Assembly (NCBI RefSeq): GCF_002198675.1
Contig: NZ_MWLL01000085.1
Span: forward strand, 12,231 to 45,098
Direction of reading: 5' to 3'
Origin: Kineosporia sp. R_H_3
GTDB taxonomy: Bacteria; Actinomycetota; Actinomycetes; Actinomycetales; Kineosporiaceae
Length of the DNA: 32,868 nucleotides
Positions 32,153-32,868 of the stretch are shown one piece after another (position 1 is the stretch's first letter; every line of letters begins with the position of its first letter). The translations under genes were made by a program, and so were the position numbers. The notes beneath the pieces were generated by a model. That model saw only the letters and a program-made list of their open reading frames with translations, searched no databases and was not told the DNA's origin.

Positions 32153-32824
32153 TCAGCCGCCGGCGCCCCGCCCGAGCCGCACCGCGATGCCGTCGAGCAC
32201 GATCCCGAGCCCGATCTCGAAGAGCGCGTCGAGGTCGAACTCGCTGTCGTCCGTGACGTCTGCGGCCCGGGTCAGGCGCGGGAAGCGCTCACCCGCGCGG
32301 CCCGCCGCAGCGGCGAACGCGGCCTCGCGCTGCGCCATCCACTCCGCCGCCGACATCCCGGTGTGCTGCTCGTCCTCGAGCTCGGTCTCCAGCTTCGCGC
32401 CCATCCCGTGGACGAAGCCCGCGACCGTCATCGCGAGCTGGAGCTGCTCGGTCGGGCCGACGCCCTCGTCGTCGAGCACGGCCATGAGCCACTCCGTCCA
32501 CCGCATGCCCTCCGGTGCGAGCACCGGCCGGGTGAACGACATCGTCCCGGCGAGCCAGGGGTGCCGCCGGTGCAGGCCCCACTGCAACCGGGCGGCGTGC
32601 TCGAGCGCGGCACGCCAGCCCGCGGGCGGTCGCCGCGGCAGCGTGGTCTCCCCGAAGACCCGGTCGGTCATCAGCGTCACGAGCCGGTCCTTGCTCGGCA
32701 CGAAGCGGTAGACCGCCATCGTCGGCAGCCCGAGCTCGCTGGCGATCCGGCGGATGGACATCGCCGTCATGCCCTCGGTGTCGGCGATGCGGACGGCGGT
32801 CGCCACGACCTCGGTGACCGTCAC
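32153..32824 (-). CDS. TetR family regulator, N-terminus uncertain at window edge
   Basis: At least 223 residues of a TetR regulator of the class with a TetR_C C-terminal domain. The helix-turn-helix is VVATAVRIADTEGMTAMS, IRRIASELGLPTMAVYRF and VPSKDRLVTLMTDRVFG at about 6-55. The ligand domain includes LQWGLHRRHPWLAGTMSF and VAGFVHGMGAKLETELEDEQ. The GTG at 32824 is the first available start, but the frame stays open to the window end and reads as a Gly/Pro/Arg-rich lead-in common in such regulators. The true start may lie outside the window. Its target is not visible. Confidence 0.88.
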   Translation of the reverse strand: MTVTEVVATAVRIADTEGMTAMSIRRIASELGLPTMAVYRFVPSKDRLVTLMTDRVFGETTLPRRPPAGWRAALEHAARLQWGLHRRHPWLAGTMSFTRPVLAPEGMRWTEWLMAVLDDEGVGPTEQLQLAMTVAGFVHGMGAKLETELEDEQHTGMSAAEWMAQREAAFAAAAGRAGERFPRLTRAADVTDDSEFDLDALFEIGLGIVLDGIAVRLGRGAGG

Positions 32825-32868
32825 CCCGGGCGGCGGGCCGGAGCCGGGGCGGCCGCCCGGGCTCCGGC

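Noticed and set aside
1-32868. CRISPR arrays, insertion sequences, tRNA genes, integrase or prophage genes.
   Set aside because: None was recognised on either strand; the only short tandem repeat is at 1-40.

Overview
The window is a very GC-rich chromosomal segment with coding on both strands and almost every third codon position G or C. A riboflavin operon behind an FMN riboswitch, hisE-hisG beside a PH-domain gene, a polyphosphate glucokinase, type A RNase P RNA and many promoters placed 6-8 nt before a start codon point to a high-GC actinobacterium. Micrococcales (Cellulomonas-like) is my inference; no 16S or other marker is present to prove it.

Layout. 1-1207: a membrane-anchored DsbA-like thioredoxin protein, a long hairpin, and a small membrane protein whose frame is broken. 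1229-7511 (minus strand): one long transcription unit read from right to left as promoter, FMN riboswitch, ribD, ribE, ribM (pnuC type), ribBA, ribH, then hisE, hisG and a PH-domain membrane protein. Most neighbours overlap by 1-4 bases; hisE has a probable promoter of its own. 7639-9414: a small protein that may have an ADP-ribosyltransferase-like fold, a GNAT acetyltransferase and a small alpha/beta hydrolase. 9527-11421: a DUF222/HNH (13E12-type) nuclease gene behind a perfect LexA box that overlaps its promoter. 11693-15017: a two-domain VOC protein, a two-TM potassium channel with an unusual C-terminal domain, then ldh and ppgK. 15052-19441 (minus): a beta-CASP metallo-beta-lactamase protein overlapping a P-type cation ATPase, and a small unknown gene.

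19679-21853: a TmrB-like P-loop protein, a vapBC toxin-antitoxin pair with a clear promoter/operator, a small ABM-fold monooxygenase-like protein, and rnpB on the minus strand. The last two converge on a 15-bp hairpin. 21870-25775: an RNB-family ribonuclease, a MarR regulator divergent from a membrane protein, and a cupin divergent from a TetR regulator. 25787-32868: yaaA, an aromatic-amino-acid-decarboxylase-type PLP enzyme, a DUF4389 membrane protein, an alpha/beta hydrolase, a 5'-3' exonuclease ending in a sliding-clamp-binding pentapeptide, and a TetR regulator running to the window edge.

Most of this is ordinary chromosome. The observations I rate highest are the LexA box over the HNH gene promoter, the possible VOC-like domain on the potassium channel next to a double-VOC gene, the clamp motif on the exonuclease, the vapBC operator geometry, and the number of genes that look leaderless. 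I did not find a clear-cut new multigene system.
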